Shown: positions 43,551-57,822, numbered from the stretch's first letter. The stretch is DNA of 64,000 nt from Hydractinia symbiolongicarpus (GCF_029227915.1 NC_079875.1:30569501-30633500); one strand, 5' to 3'. Program-made: numbers and translations. The notes: generated from the sequence alone by a model not told the origin.

Positions 43551-46500
43551 GATTAAATTTGATAAACGAGGCATTCAAAAGAGACGAGTGTCTCATATAT
43601 GCGATTTTTTGTATTAATGCAGAATAATTGTACTTTAGGGTCAACAACCTCGTTTCAAGTTTTTATATTTTAGACGTAGGATTGATGAACGAGGCACTTA
43701 AAAGAGACGAGTGTCTCATATATTTGTGATTTTTTGTACTGATGCAGGATAATTGTACTTTAGGGTCAACAACCTCGTTTCAAGTTTTTAGATTTTAGAC
43801 GTAAAATTGATAAACGAGGCATTTAAAAGAGACGAGTGTCTCATACATTTGTGATTTTTTATTTTGATACAGGATAATTGTACTTTAGGGTCAACAACCT
43901 CGTTTCAAGTTTTTATACTTAAGACGTAAAATTGATAAACGAGGCATTTAAAAGAGACGAGTGTCTCATATATTTGTGATTTTTTGTACTGATACAGGAT
44001 AGTTGTACTTTAGGGTCAACAACCTCGTTTCAAGTTTTTATATTTTAGACGTAAAATTGATAAACGAGGCATCAAAACGAGACGAGTGTCTCATATATTT
44101 GCGATTTTTTGTATTGATACAGGATAATTGTACTTTAGGGTCAACAACCTCGTTTCAAGTTTCTATATTTTAGACGTAAAATTGATAAACGAGGCACTTA
44201 AAAGAGACGAGTGTCTCATATATTTGCGATTTTTTATATTGATACAGGATAATTGTACTTTAGGGTCAACACCTCGTTTCAAGTTCTTATACTTTAGCCG
44301 CAAAATTGATAAACGCGGCATTTAAATGAGACGAGTGTCTCATATACTTGCGATTTTTTGTAATGATACAGAATAATTGTACTTTAGGGTGATTAACCTT
44401 GTTTCAAGTTCTTATATTTTAGCCGTAAAATTGATAAACAAGGCATTAAAAAGAGACGAGTGTCTCATATATGCGATTTTTTGTATTAATGCAGGATAAT
44501 TGTACTTTAGGGTCAACAACCTCGTTTCAAGTTTTATATTTTAGACGTAAAATTGATAAACGAGGCATTTAAAAGAGACGAGTGTCTCATATATTTGTGA
44601 TTTTTTGTACTGATACAGGATAATTGTACTTTAGGGTCAACAACCTCGTTTCAAGTTTTTATACTTTAGACGTAAAATTGATAAACGAGGCATTTAAAAG
44701 AGACGAGTGTCTCATATATTTGTGATTTTTTGTACTGATACAGGATAGTTAAACTTTAGGGTCAACAACCTCTTTTCAAGTTTTTATACTTAAGACGTAA
44801 AATTGATAAACGAGGCATTTAAAAGAGACGAGTGTCTCATATATTTGTGATTTTTTGTACTGATGCAGGAGGATACTTTGGGGTCAACAACCTCGTTTCA
44901 AGTTTTTATATTTTAGACGTAAAATGGATAAACGAGGCATTTAAAAGAGACGAATGTCTCATATATTTGTGATTTTTTGTACTGATGCAGGATAATTGTA
45001 CTTTAGGGTCAACAACCTCGTTTCAAGTTTTTAGATTTTAGACGAAAAATTGATAAACGAGGCACTTAAAATAGACGAGTGTCTCTTATATTTGCGATTA
45101 TTTGTATCAATACAGGATAATTGTACTTTAGGGTCAACAACCTCGTTTCCAGATTTTATATTTTAGACGTAAAATTGATAAACGAGGCATTTAAAAGAGA
45201 CGAGTGTCAAATATATTTGCGATTTTTTGTATTGATGCAGGATAATTGTACTTTAGGGTCAACAACCTCGTTTCAAGTTTTTATACTTTAGACGTAAAAT
45301 TGATAAACGAGGCATTTAAAAAAGACGAGTGTCTCATATATTTGTGATTTTTTGTACTGATACAGGATAGTTGTACTTTAGGGTCAACAACCTCGTTTCA
45401 AGTTTCTATATTTTAGACGTAAAATTGATAAACGAGGCACTTAAAAGAGACGAGTGTCTCATATATTTGCGATTTTTTATATTGATACAGGATAATTGTA
45501 CTTTTGGGTCAACAACCTCGTTTCAAGTTTTTATACTTTAGACGTAAAATTGATAAACGAGGCATTTAAAAGAGACGAGTGTCTCATATATTTGTGATTT
45601 TTTGTACTGATACAGGATAGTTGTACTTTAGGGTCAACAACCTCGTTTCAAGTTTTTATATTTTAGACGTAAAATTGATAAACGAGGCATCAAAACGAGA
45701 CGAGTGTCTCATATATTTGCGATTTTTTGTATTGATACAGGATAATTGTACTTTAGGGTCAACAACCTCGTTTCAAGTTTCTATATTTTAGACGTAAAAT
45801 TGATAAACGAGGCACTTAAAAGAGACGAGTGTCTCATATATTTGCGATTTTTTATATTGATACAGGATAATTGTACTTTAGGGTCAACACCTCGTTTCAA
45901 GTTCTTATACTTTAGCCGCAAAATTGATAAACGCGGCATTTAAATGAGACGAGTGTCTCATATACTTGCGATTTTTTGTAATGATACAGAATAATTGTAC
46001 TTTAGGGTGATTAACCTTGTTTCAAGTTCTTATATTTTAGCCGTAAAATTGATAAACAAGGCATTAAAAAGAGACGAGTGTCTCATATATGCGATTTTTT
46101 GTATTAATGCAGGATAATTGTACTTTAGGGTCAACAACCTCGTTTCAAGTTTTATATTTTAGACGTAAAATTGATAAACGAGGCATTTAAAAGAGACGAG
46201 TGTCTCATATATTTGTGATTTTTTCTACTGATACAGGATAATTGTACTTTAGGGTCAACAACCTCGTTTCAAGTTTTTATACTTTAGACGTAAAATTGAT
46301 AAACGAGGCATTTAAAAGAGACGAGTGTCTCATATATTTGTGATTTTTTGTACTGATACAGGATAGTTAAACTTTAGGGTCAACAACCTCGTTTCAAGTT
46401 TTTATACTTTAGACGTAAAATAGATAAACGAGGCATTTAAAAGAAACGAGTGTCTCATATATTTGTGATTTTTTTGTACTGATACAGGATAGTTGTACTT

Positions 46501-49500
46501 TAGGGTCAACAACCTCGTTTTAAGTTTTTATATTTTAGACATAAAATTGATAAACGAGGCATCAAAACGAGACGAGTGTCTCATATATTTGCGATTTTTT
46601 GTATTGATACAGCATAATTGTAGTTTAGGGTCAACAACCTCGTTTCAAGTTTTTATATTTTAGACGTAAAATGGATAAACGAGGCATTTAAAAGAGACGA
46701 ATGTCTCATATATTTGTGATTTTTTGTACTGATGCAGGATAATTGTACTTTAGGGTCAACAACCTCGTTTCAAGTTTTTAGATTTTAGACGAAAAATTGA
46801 TAAACGAGGCACTTAAAATAGACGAGTGTCTCTTATATTTGCGATTATTTGTATCAATACAGGATAATTGTACTTTAGGGTCAACAACCTCGTTTCCAGA
46901 TTTTATATTTTAGCCGTAAATTTGATAAACGAGGCATTTAAAAGAGACGAATGTCTCATATATTTGTGATTTTTTGTACTGATGCAGGATAATTGTACTT
47001 TAGGGTCAACAACCTCGTTTCAAGTTTTTAGATTTTAGACGAAAAATTGATAAACGAAGCACTTAAAATAGACGAGTGTCTCTTATATTTGCGATTATTT
47101 GTATCAATACAGGATAATTGTACTTTAGGGTCAACAACCTCGTTTCAAGTTTTTAGATTTTAGACGTAGGATTGATAAACGAGGCACTTAAAAGAGACGA
47201 GTGTCTCATATATTTGCGATTTTTGTATTGATACAGGATATTTGTACTTTAGGGTCAACAACCTCGTTTCAAGTTTTTATATTTTAGACGTAAAATTGAT
47301 AAACGAGGCATTTAAAAGAGACGAGTGTCTCATTTATTTGTGATTTTTTGTACTGATACAGGATAATTGTACTTTAGGGTCAACAACCTCGTTTCAAGTT
47401 TTTAGATTTTAGACGAAAAATTGATAAACGAGGCATCAAAACGAGACGAGTGTCTCATATATTTGCGATTTTTTGTTTTGATACAGGATTAAATTTGATA
47501 AACGAGGCATTCAAAAGAGACGAGTGTCTCATATATGCGATTTTTTGTATTAATGCAGAATAATTGTACTTTAGGGTCAACAACCTCGTTTCAAGTTTTT
47601 ATATTTTAGACGTAGGATTGATGAACGAGGCACTTAAAAGAGACGAGTGTCTCATATATTTGTGATTTTTTGTACTGATGCAGGATAATTGTACTTTAGG
47701 GTCAACAACCTCGTTTCAAGTTTTTAGATTTTAGACGTAAAATTGATAAACGAGGCATTTAAAAGAGACGAGTGTCTCATACATTTGTGATTTTTTATTT
47801 TGATACAGGATAATTGTACTTTAGGGTCAACAACCTCTTTTCAAGTTTTTATACTTAAGACGTAAAATTGATAAACGAGGCATTTAAAAGAGACGAGTGT
47901 CTCATATATTTGTGATTTTTTGTACTGATGCAGGAGGATACTTTGGGGTCAACAACCTCGTTTCAAGTTTTTATATTTTAGACGTAAAATGGATAAACGA
48001 GGCATTTAAAAGAGACGAATGTCTCATATATTTGTGATTTTTTGTACTGATGCAGGATAATTGTACTTTAGGGTCAACAACCTCGTTTCAAGTTTTTAGA
48101 TTTTAGACGAAAAATTGATAAACGAGGCACTTAAAATAGACGAGTGTCTCTTATATTTGCGATTATTTGTATCAATACAGGATAATTGTACTTTAGGGTC
48201 AACAACCTCGTTTCCAGATTTTATATTTTAGACGTAAAATTGATAAACGAGGCATTTAAAAGAGACGAGTGTCAAATATATTTGCGATTTTTTGTATTGA
48301 TGCAGGATAATTGTACTTTAGGGTCAACAACCTCGTTTCAAGTTTTTATACTTTAGACGTAAAATTGATAAACGAGGCATTTAAAAAAGACGAGTGTCTC
48401 ATATATTTGTGATTTTTTGTACTGATACAGGATAGTTGTACTTTAGGGTCAACAACCTCGTTTCAAGTTTCTATATTTTAGACGTAAAATTGATAAACGA
48501 GGCACTTAAAAGAGACGAGTGTCTCATATATTTGCGATTTTTTATATTGATACAGGATAATTGTACTTTTGGGTCAACAACCTCGTTTCAAGTTTTTATA
48601 CTTTAGACGTAAAATTGATAAACGAGGCATTTGAAAGAGACGAGTGTCTCATATATTTGTGATTTTTTGTACTGATACAGGATAGTTGTACTTTAGGGTC
48701 AACAACCTCGTTTCAAGTTTTTATATTTTAGACGTAAAATTGATAAACGAGGCATCAAAACGAGACGAGTGTCTCATATATTTGCGATTTTTTGTATTGA
48801 TACAGGATAATTGTACTTTAGGGTCAACAACCTCGTTTCAAGTTTCTATATTTTAGACGTAAAATTGATAAACGAGGCACTTAAAAGAGACGAGTGTCTC
48901 ATATATTTGCGATTTTTTATATTGATACAGGATAATTGTACTTTAGGGTCAACACCTCGTTTCAAGTTCTTATACTTTAGCCGCAAAATTGATAAACGCG
49001 GCATTTAAATGAGACGAGTGTCTCATATACTTGCGATTTTTTGTAATGATACAGAATAATTGTACTTTAGGGTGATTAACCTTGTTTTAAGTTCTTCTAT
49101 TTTAGCCGTAAAATTGATAAACAAGGCATTAAAAAGAGACAAGTGTCTCATATATGCGATTTTTTGTATTAATGCAGGATAATTGTACTTTAGGGTCAAC
49201 AACCTCGTTTCAAGTTTTATATTTTAGACGTAAAATTGATAAACGAGGCATTTAAAAGAGACGAGTGTCTCATATATTTGTGATTTTTTGTACTGATACA
49301 GGATAATTGTACTTTAGGGTCAACAACCTCGTTTCAAGTTTTTATACTTTAGACGTAAAATTGATAAACGAGGCATTTAAAAGAGACGAGTGTCTCATAT
49401 ATTTGTGATTTTTTGTACTGATACAGGATAGTTAAACTTTAGGGTCAACAACCTCGTTTCAAGTTTTTATACTTTAGACGTAAAATAGATAAACGAGGCA

Positions 49501-50580
49501 TTTAAAAGAGACGAGTGTCTCATATATTTGTGATTTTTTTGTACTGATACAGGATAGTTGTACTTTAGGGTCAACAACCTCGTTTCAAGTTTTTATATTT
49601 TAGACATAAAATTGATAAACGAGGCATCAAAACGAGACGAGTGTCTCATATATTTGCGATTTTTTGTATTGATACAGCATAATTGTAGTTTAGGGTCAAC
49701 AACCTCGTTTCAACTTTCTATATTTTAGACGTAAAATTGATAAACGAGGCACTTAAAAGAGACGAGTGTCTCATATATTTGCGATTTTTTATATTGATAC
49801 AGGATAATTGTACTTTAGGGTCAACAACCTCGTTTCAAGTTTTTATACTTTAGACGTAAAATTGATAAACGAGGCATTTAAAAGAGACGAGTGTCTCATA
49901 TATTTACGATTTTTTATATTGATACAGGATAATTGTACTTTAGGGTCAACAACCTCGTTTCAAGTTTTTATACGTTAGACGTAAAATTGATAAACGAGGC
50001 ATTTAAAAGAGACGAGTGTCTCATATATTTGTCATTTTTTGTACTGATACAGGATAGTTGTACTTTAGGGTCAACAACCTCCTTTCAAGTTTTTATACTT
50101 TAGATGTAAAACTGATAAACGAGGCATTTAAAAGAGACGAGTGTCTCATATATTTGCGATTTTTTGTACTGATACAGGATAATTGTACTTTAGGGTCAAC
50201 AACCTCGTTTCAAGTTTTTATACTTTAGACGTAAAATTGATAAACGATGCATTTAAAAGAGACGAGTGTCTCATATATTTGTGATTTTTTGTACTGATAC
50301 AGGATAGTTGTACTTTATGGTCAACAACCTCGTTTCAAGTTTTTTATATTTTAGACGTAAAATTGATAAACGAGGCACTTAAAAGAGACGAGTGTCTCAT
50401 ATATTTGCGATTTTTTATATTGATACAGGATAATTGTACTTTAGGGTCAACACCTCGTTTCAAGTTCTTATACTTTAGCCGCAAAATTGATAAACGCGGC
50501 ATTTAAATGAGACGAGTGTCTCATATACTTGCGATTTTTTGTAATGATACAGAATAATTGTACTTTAGGGTGATTAACCT
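43551..50580 (+). repeat. Second higher-order domain of the satellite
   Basis: A different set of marker monomers recurs here. A fused monomer reading CAGGATTAAATTTGATAAACG occurs near 43551 and 47487 (3,936 bp apart). GATTAACCT with TTAGCCGTAAAATTGATAAAC and AAGGCATT occurs at 44391, 46009, 49074 and 50572. The unequal spacings (1,618, 3,065 and 1,498 bp) indicate overlapping block duplications rather than one clean period. Confidence 0.75.
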
Positions 50581-53500
50581 CGTTTCAAGTTCTTATATTT
50601 TAGCCGTAAAATTGATAAACAAGGCATTAAAAAGAGACGAGTGTCTCATATATGCGATTTTTTGTATTAATGCAGGATAATTGTACTTTAGGGTCAACAA
50701 CCTCGTTTCAAGTTTTATATTTTAGACGTAAAATTGATAAACGAGGCATTTAAAAGAGACGAGTGTCTCATATATTTGTGATTTTTTGTACTGATACAGG
50801 ATAATTGTACTTTAGGGTCAACAACCTCGTTTCAAGTTTTTATACTTTAGACGTAAAATTGATAAACGAGGCATTTAAAAGAGACGAGTGTCTCATATAT
50901 TTGTGATTTTTTGTACTGATACAGGATAGTTGTACTTTAGGGTCAACAACCTCGTTTCAAGTTTTTATACTTTAGACGTAAAATAGATAAACGAGGCATT
51001 TAAAAGAGACGAGTGTCTCATATATTTGTGATTTTTTGTACTGATACAGGATAGTTGTACTTTAGGGTCAACAACCTCGTTTCAAGTTTTTATATTTTAG
51101 ACATAAAATTGATAAACGAGGCATCAAAACGAGACGAGTGTCTCATATATTTGCGATTTTTTGTATTGATACAGCATAATTGTAGTTTAGGGTCAACAAC
51201 CTCGTTTCAAGTTTCTATATTTTAGACGTAAAATTGATAAACGAGGCACTTAAAAGAGACGAGTGTCTCATATATTTGCGATTTTTTATATTGATACAGG
51301 ATAATTGTACTTTAGGGTCAACAACCTCGTTTCAAGTTTTTATACTTTAGACGTAAAATTGATAAACGAGGCATTTAAAAGAGACGAGTGTCTCATATAT
51401 TTGCGATTTTTTATATTGATACAGGATAATTGTACTTTAGGGTCAACAACCTCGTTTCAAGTTTTTATACGTTAGACGTAAAATTGATAAACGAGGCATT
51501 TAAAAGAGACGAGTGTCTCATATATTTGTCATTTTTTGTACTGATACAGGATAGTTGTACTTTAGGGTCAACAACCTCGTTTCAAGTTTTTATACTTTAG
51601 ATGTAAAACTGATAAACGAGGCATTTAAAAGAGACGAGTGTCTCATATATTTGCGATTTTTTGTACTGATACAGGATAATTGTACTTTAGGGTCAACAAC
51701 CTCGTTTCAAGTTTTTATACTTTAGACGTAAAATTCATAAACGATGCATTTAAAAGAGACGAGTGTCTCATATATTTGTGATTTTTTGTACTGATACAGG
51801 ATAGTTGTACTTTAGGGTCAACAACCTCGTTTCAAGTTTTTTATATTTTAGACGTAAAATTGATAAACGAGGCACTTAAAAGAGACGAGTGTCTCATATA
51901 TTTGCGATTTTTTATATTGATACAGGATAATTGTACTTTAGGGTCAACAACCTCGTTTCAAGTTTTTATACGTTAGACGTAAAATTGATAAACGAGGCAT
52001 TTAAAAGAGACGAGTGTCTCATATATTTGTCATTTTTTGTACTGATACAGGATAGTTGTACTTTAGGGTCAACAACCTCGTTTCAAGTTTTTATACTTTA
52101 GATGTAAAATTGATAAACGAGGCATTTAAAAGAGACGAGTGTCTCATATATTTGCGATTTTTTGTACTGATACAGGATAATTGTACTTTAGGGTCAACAA
52201 CCTCGTTTCAAGTTTTTATACTTTAGACGTAAAATTGATAAACGAGGCATCAAAACGAGACGAGTGTCTCATATATTTGCGATTTTTTGTATTGATACAG
52301 CATAATTGTAGTTTAGGGTCAACAACCTCGTTTCAAGTTTCTATATTTTAGACGTAAAATTGATAAACGAGGCACTTAAAAGAGACGAGTGTCTCATATA
52401 TTTGTGATTTTTTATATTGATACAGGATAATTGTACTTTAGGGTCAACAACCTCGTTTCAAGTTTTTATACTTTAGACGTAAAATTGATAAACGAGGCAT
52501 TTAAAAGAGACGAGTGTCTCATATATTTGCGATTTTTTATATTGATACAGGATAATTGTACTTTAGGGTCAACAACCTCGTTTCAAGTTTTTATACGTTA
52601 GATGTAAAATTGATAAACGAGGCATTTAAAAGAGACGAGTGTCTCATATATTTGTCATTTCTTGTACTGATACAGGATAGTTGTACTTTAGGGTCAACAA
52701 CCTCGTTTCAAGTTTTTATACTTTAGATGTAAAACTGATAAACGAGGCATTTAAAAGAGACGAGTGTCTCATATATTTGCGATTTTTTGTACTGATACAG
52801 GATAATTGTACTTTAGGGTCAACAACCTCGTTTCAAGTTTTTATACTTTAGACGTAAAATTCATAAACGATGCATTTAAAAGAGACGAGTGTCTCATATA
52901 TTTGTGATTTTTTGTACTGATACAGGATAGTTGTACTTTAGGGTCAACAACCTCGTTTCAAGTTTTTTATATTTTAGACGTAAAATTGATAAACGAGGCA
53001 CTTAAAAGAGACGAGTGTCTCATATATTTGCGATTTTTTATATTGATACAGGATAATTGTACTTTAGGGTCAACAACCTCGTTTCAAGTTTTTATACGTT
53101 AGACGTAAAATTGATAAACGAGGCATTTAAAAGAGACGAGTGTCTCATATATTTGTCATTTTTTGTACTGATACAGGATAGTTGTACTTTAGGGTCAACA
53201 ACCTCGTTTCAAGTTTTTATACTTTAGATGTAAAATTGATAAACGAGGCATTTAAAAGAGACGAGTGTCTCATATATTTGCGATTTTTTGTACTGATACA
53301 GGATAATTGTACTTTAGGGTCAACAACCTCGTTTCAAGTTTTTATACTTTAGACGTAAAATTGATAAACGAGGCAATTAAAAGAGACGAGTGTCTCATAT
53401 ATTTGTGATTTTTTGTACTGATACAGGATAGTTGTACTTTAGGGTCAACAACCTCGTTTCAAGTTTTTTATATTTTAGACGTAAAATTGATAAACGAGGC

Positions 53501-55194
53501 ATCAAAACAAGACGAGTGTCTCATATATTTGCGATTTTTTGTATTGATACAGGATAATTGTACTTTAGGGTCAACAACCTCGTTTCAAGTTTTTATACTT
53601 TAGACGTAAAATTGATAAACGAGGCATTTAAACGAGACGAGTGTCTCATATATTTGTGATTTTTTGTACTGATACAGGATAGTTGTACTTTAGGGTCAAC
53701 AACCTCGTTTCAAGTTTTTATATTTTAGACGTAAAATTGATAAACGAGGCATTTAAAAGAGACGAGTGTCTCATATATTTGTGATTTTTTGTATTGATAC
53801 AGGATAATTGTACTTTAGGGTCAACAACCTCGTTTCAAGTTTTTATACTTTAGACGTAAAATTGATAAACGAGGCACTTAAAAGAGACGAGTGTCTCATA
53901 TATTTGTGATTTTTTGTACTGATACAGGATAGTTGTACTTTAGGGTCAACAACCTCGTTTCAAGTTTTTATACTTTAGACGTAAAATTGATAAACGAGGC
54001 ATTTAAAAAAGACGAGTGTCTCATATATTTGTGATTTTTTGTACTGATACAGGATAGTTGTACTTTAGGGTCAACAACCTCGTTTCAAGTTTTTATATTT
54101 TAGACGTAAAATTGATAAACGAGGCATCAAAACGAGACGAGTGTCTCACATATTTGCGATTTTTTGTATTGATACAGGATAATTGTACTTTAGGGTCAAC
54201 AACCTCGTTTCAAGTTTCTATATTTTAGACGTAAAATTGATAAACGAGGCACTTAAAAGAGACGAGTGTCTCATATATTTGCGATTTTTTATATTGATAC
54301 AGGATAATTGTACTTTAGGGTCAACAACCTCGTTTCAAGTTTTTATACTTTAGACGTAAAATTGATAAACGAGGCATTTGAAAGAGACGAGTGTCTCATA
54401 TATTTGAGATTTTTTGTACTGATACAGGATAGTTGTACTTTAGGGTCAACAACCTCGTTTCAAGTTTTTATATTTTAGACGTAAAATTGATAAACGAGGC
54501 ATCAAAACGAGACGAGTGTCTCATATATTTGTGATTTTTTGTACTGATACAGGATAATTGTACTTTAGGGTCAACAACCTCGTTTCAAGTTTTTATACTT
54601 TAGACGTAAAATAGATAAACGAGGCATTTAAAAGAGACGAGTGTCTCATATATTCGCGATTTTTTGTACTGATACAGGATAATTGTACTTTAGGGTCAAC
54701 AACCTCGTTTCAAGTTTTTATATTTTAGACGTAAAATTGATAAACGAGGCATCAAAACGAGACGAGTGTCTCATATATTTGCGATTTTTTGTATTGATAC
54801 AGGATAATTGTACTTTAGGGTCAACAACATCGTTTCAAGTTTTTATATTTTAGACGTAAAATTGATAAACGAGGCATTTAAAAGAGAAGAGTGTCTCATA
54901 TATTTGCGATTTTTTGTACTGATACAGGATAATTGTACTTTAGGGTCAACAACCTCGTTTCAAGTTTTTTATATTTTAGACGTAAAATTGATAAACGAGG
55001 CATCAAAACGAGACGAGTGTCTCATATATTTGCGATTTTTTGTAAGGCATTAAAAAGAGACGAGTGTCTCATATATGCGATTTTTTGTATTAATGCAGGA
55101 TAATTGTACTTTAGGGTCAACAACCTCGTTTTAAGTTTTTAAATTTTAGACGTAGGATTGATAAACGAGGCACTTAAAAGAGACGAGTGTCTCA

Positions 55195-57183
55195 TTGCGG
55201 AGAGAAGCGGAGGGCGCGTCAGCGCCCGGAGCGTAGCGGAGCCCATTTCCTCATTAAATAAGCCAAATATAAGGGACGGAGGAGAGTGTATAGGATTTCC
55301 GCACGGATACATCAAAATTTTCAATTTTCGTCAACTTTTTTGACTGGGTTGCCCAGTAGCTTACTGTGGTCATTTTCCCCGTAAATTTATGATTCAGCGA
55401 GACAAAATCTAAGGTACGGCGATGGAGTGCTTTTGTTATTTTTAAAGATGGGCTAGTGGGGATTTCCAGTTGAGATTAAGTTAGCTTTAGCCATGTGATA
55501 TATGGTCACTTTGACTAATATCATGTGACTTTTTCTCGGATAACATAGCGCCTCAAACTCAAACTTCCGTTAATCTAAGCTAGCTATATCGCAGCCGACG
55601 GAGGAAGGGCTTGTTCATGAAAACGAAGAAAGGGTATGTTTAGCTCGCTAGTATATCACTATTTTTTACATGTAATGAACCCATTCTTATTCTCACTCAC
55701 ACCTAAAGCTAGCTAGCTTAAAACTGCAGATTTGGATAGAATAATAATAGAACCTAGATAGCATTTAGCTACCTAGCTACTGTAAGAGTTATCTAGCATA
55801 AAAACCAACAAACAATGCCATATAGCTAGCATAAAACTAGCTACAAAGCTTGCATAAAATTAACTACTTAGCTGGGATAGAACTACCCATGTAGCTAGCA
55901 ATAAATTGCTATTTTTGCTGGCATAAAATAAGCAACATAGCTAGCATAGAAAAATTCTTTGAGAAAGATTTTCTGCCTATCCTCTAGCTAGCTATTATAC
56001 ATATATACTACACAGTGAGTGAGATAATTCTACTCTGTAGGAATGTCCCATCATACAGCTTGTTCTAGCTACAATCGTCCACAAAATGGCCAAACATAGC
56101 CAGCTAGATATTTTGCAGATAGTACGTTCTGTTCTCACTCGTGATCAATGTTTATATACAGCTATGTCACGTGTAATTGTTTACGTTGTTTAGCCACAAA
56201 AGGGCAGTTCTTAACATTAAGGGGGAATAGACAGCTATATTTTCGTGGACGATTGTAGCTAGCTATATATATTGTACACACGTCAGGAAATAAACTTTTC
56301 CCATAAAATATTGCAGTTTTTTTTGCTTTAAGAGGGTAAAAACAGGTTATAAACTGTATTTTTATTTTTAAATGTTACAAAATTTTCCACAAAGTAAAAT
56401 TGTTTTAGGTGCGTAGGATAACAACAGCTTGTTAACTGTCTGTTTGTTTGAACCGAAGTTAGGATAGTTTTTTGGAAATGGGTATTATGCCGAAACGTAT
56501 GTGCGAAACAGTATACCTGTGCAAATCACTCAGCCCAGTGTTAACAGCAAGCTGTTACCTGTGTTTCTATTTAACAGAAGTTGCGCTAATTTTATGTTTG
56601 AAATGGTATTAAACCTATATGGATGTGCAACATTGTTTACCTATACTAAGCGCTCACCCTGGATTAAAATTCACTTTTAAGTTTTGAGAAATTCGCTAAG
56701 ATGGGCACAACATATAAACTGTATTTTTGAAGAAAAGTTATTATTTGAAAAATATATTACACCTGAAACATCTTACTGTTGTGTGTGGTTCACATAATTT
56801 ATGATATACTGCATACTTGTACTAAAGCGCTCCACATGAATGTGTAGCACAGTTTACAAAACGTATAAATCGCTCTACACCAGACGTTTAACGACGGGTG
56901 TTACAGTTACTTGCGACTAAACCAGACATTTCAACGCCAGGTACCCCTGTCTAGTTAGTAAAAAGGCTATGTGAGCATATATAAGATGCACATGTGAAGT
57001 TTTTCATATATATATATTTATGCCCTGTTGGTCTAATGGCTATGACACTCATGCAAATGAGAGATCCAGGTTCAAATCCTGGACAGGGCTAGGAAAAATA
57101 TAATTATCTTGCATCTACAACAAGCAGGTATTCATAAGTATATGATATTAGCTATATTGAGTATAATAGGTAATCTTTTGAGT
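55195..57183 (+). repeat. Interspersed repeat, copy B (tRNA-like-bearing family)
   Basis: The direct-orientation relative of 5761-7468. It starts at TTGCGGAGAGAAGCGGAG immediately after the last satellite monomer (ending GTCTCA) and ends at GGTAATCTTTTGAGT. It carries two blocks absent from copy A (55608-55728 and about 56470-56975) and lacks one of A's. A minus-strand frame with HSPPSLIFGLFNEEMGSATL is open in both copies, but identity there is not obviously higher than elsewhere. Confidence 0.75.
57022..57089 (+). ncRNA. tRNA-like Pol III module, second copy
   Basis: Differs from 7308-7375 by one base (GGCTATGAC for GGCCATGAC). The same perfect acceptor and T stems, A and B boxes, and the same too-short anticodon region are kept. 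Preservation of the shortened form in both copies shows that the defect was already in the family's source element. Confidence 0.6.
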
Positions 57184-57407
57184 CGTAGAGGGGGAATTGC
57201 GTACATTTATCACTTTCATTTATAGAGCCCAAAATGCTTTGTTTTTGTAATAGATCTATCACTTTATGGTAAAAAGTTACCATGTTTGTTTACATTTGAG
57301 CAGTTTCTAATTCGTCAGATTATAAACAAAAAATAATGTCATTGGCCCGTGAAATATTGCGTCTGAAACTGGGAATTTGCTAATACCGAAGCGCTCTGGT
57401 AAATTTT

Positions 57408-57507
57408 CCAAAAACAAACATTTTTTATTTGATTGGACAGAATGGATCACGTGAATCTTTCCAAACACAAACATTTTTTGCTTTGATTGGACAAACTGGA
57501 ACACGTG
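57408..57507. repeat. Tandem duplication, 53-bp period
   Basis: CCAAAAACAAACATTTTTTA plus TTTGATTGGACAGAATGG and CACGTG, repeated with changes from 57461 (CCAAACACAAACATTTTTTG). Each copy ends in CACGTG, an E-box-type palindrome, so a regulatory role is conceivable. Confidence 0.6.
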
Positions 57508-57822
57508 TTTTAGGCGATCGAAATATACTCTTTTGGCGCAACTTTTTTTCAAACCCTCTGGAAATTTTCTGGAGCGCGTTGTGTTTGTTTGCTGGAACGA
57601 AATTGATACTTCCTGGATTATTGGATAAGTATTATTTGATAATTTTGTCTGTGCCTTGTGTTAGAAAACAAACAAACATTTAGCTAGGTATAAATTGCAG
57701 CTAGGTGCATCTTTATATCTGATTTTTTTGCGCCTGATGTGTCCCTGCATTTTGGCGTAAGCTAGATAGCTAGCAATTGTAGCTTACTGTTTGTATCTCT
57801 TTTTTGTCCCCTGCTCTGTCCT

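Larger units (their letters stand above)
33509..55194 (+). repeat. Satellite array, about 124-bp monomer, roughly 175 copies
   Basis: A head-to-tail array filling 21.7 kb. Typical unit: GGGTCAACAACCTCGTTTCA, then a T-rich segment with TTTTAGACGTAAAATTGAT, then AAACGAGGCATTTAAAAGAG, ACGAGTGTCTCATATATTTG and CGATTTTTTGTATTGATAC, then AGGATAATTGTACTTTA. Measured spacing of GGGTC is about 124-125 bp. Several monomer subtypes recur: CCAGACTTTATATTTTAGCC, TCAAAACGAGACGAG, a short form lacking TTGATAA, and one with GAGGATACTTTGG. Open frames of 60-100 codons inside are by-products; 124 is not a multiple of three. The array ends abruptly at repeat copy B. Confidence 0.97.

Noticed and set aside
33750-55053. 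Many 60-100-residue frames within the satellite (repeating NNLVSSFYILDVKLINEA)
   Set aside because: The monomer of about 124 bp is not a multiple of three, so frames break within two units; they are translations of the satellite, not genes.
33509-55194. CRISPR-like array
   Set aside because: Units are contiguous near-identical monomers with no unique spacers, in a eukaryotic setting.
33509-55194. Hammerhead ribozyme in the satellite
   Set aside because: I looked for CTGANGA together with GAAA and a cleavage triplet on both strands. Pieces such as CTGATGC and GAAACGAGG occur, but the full core order does not.
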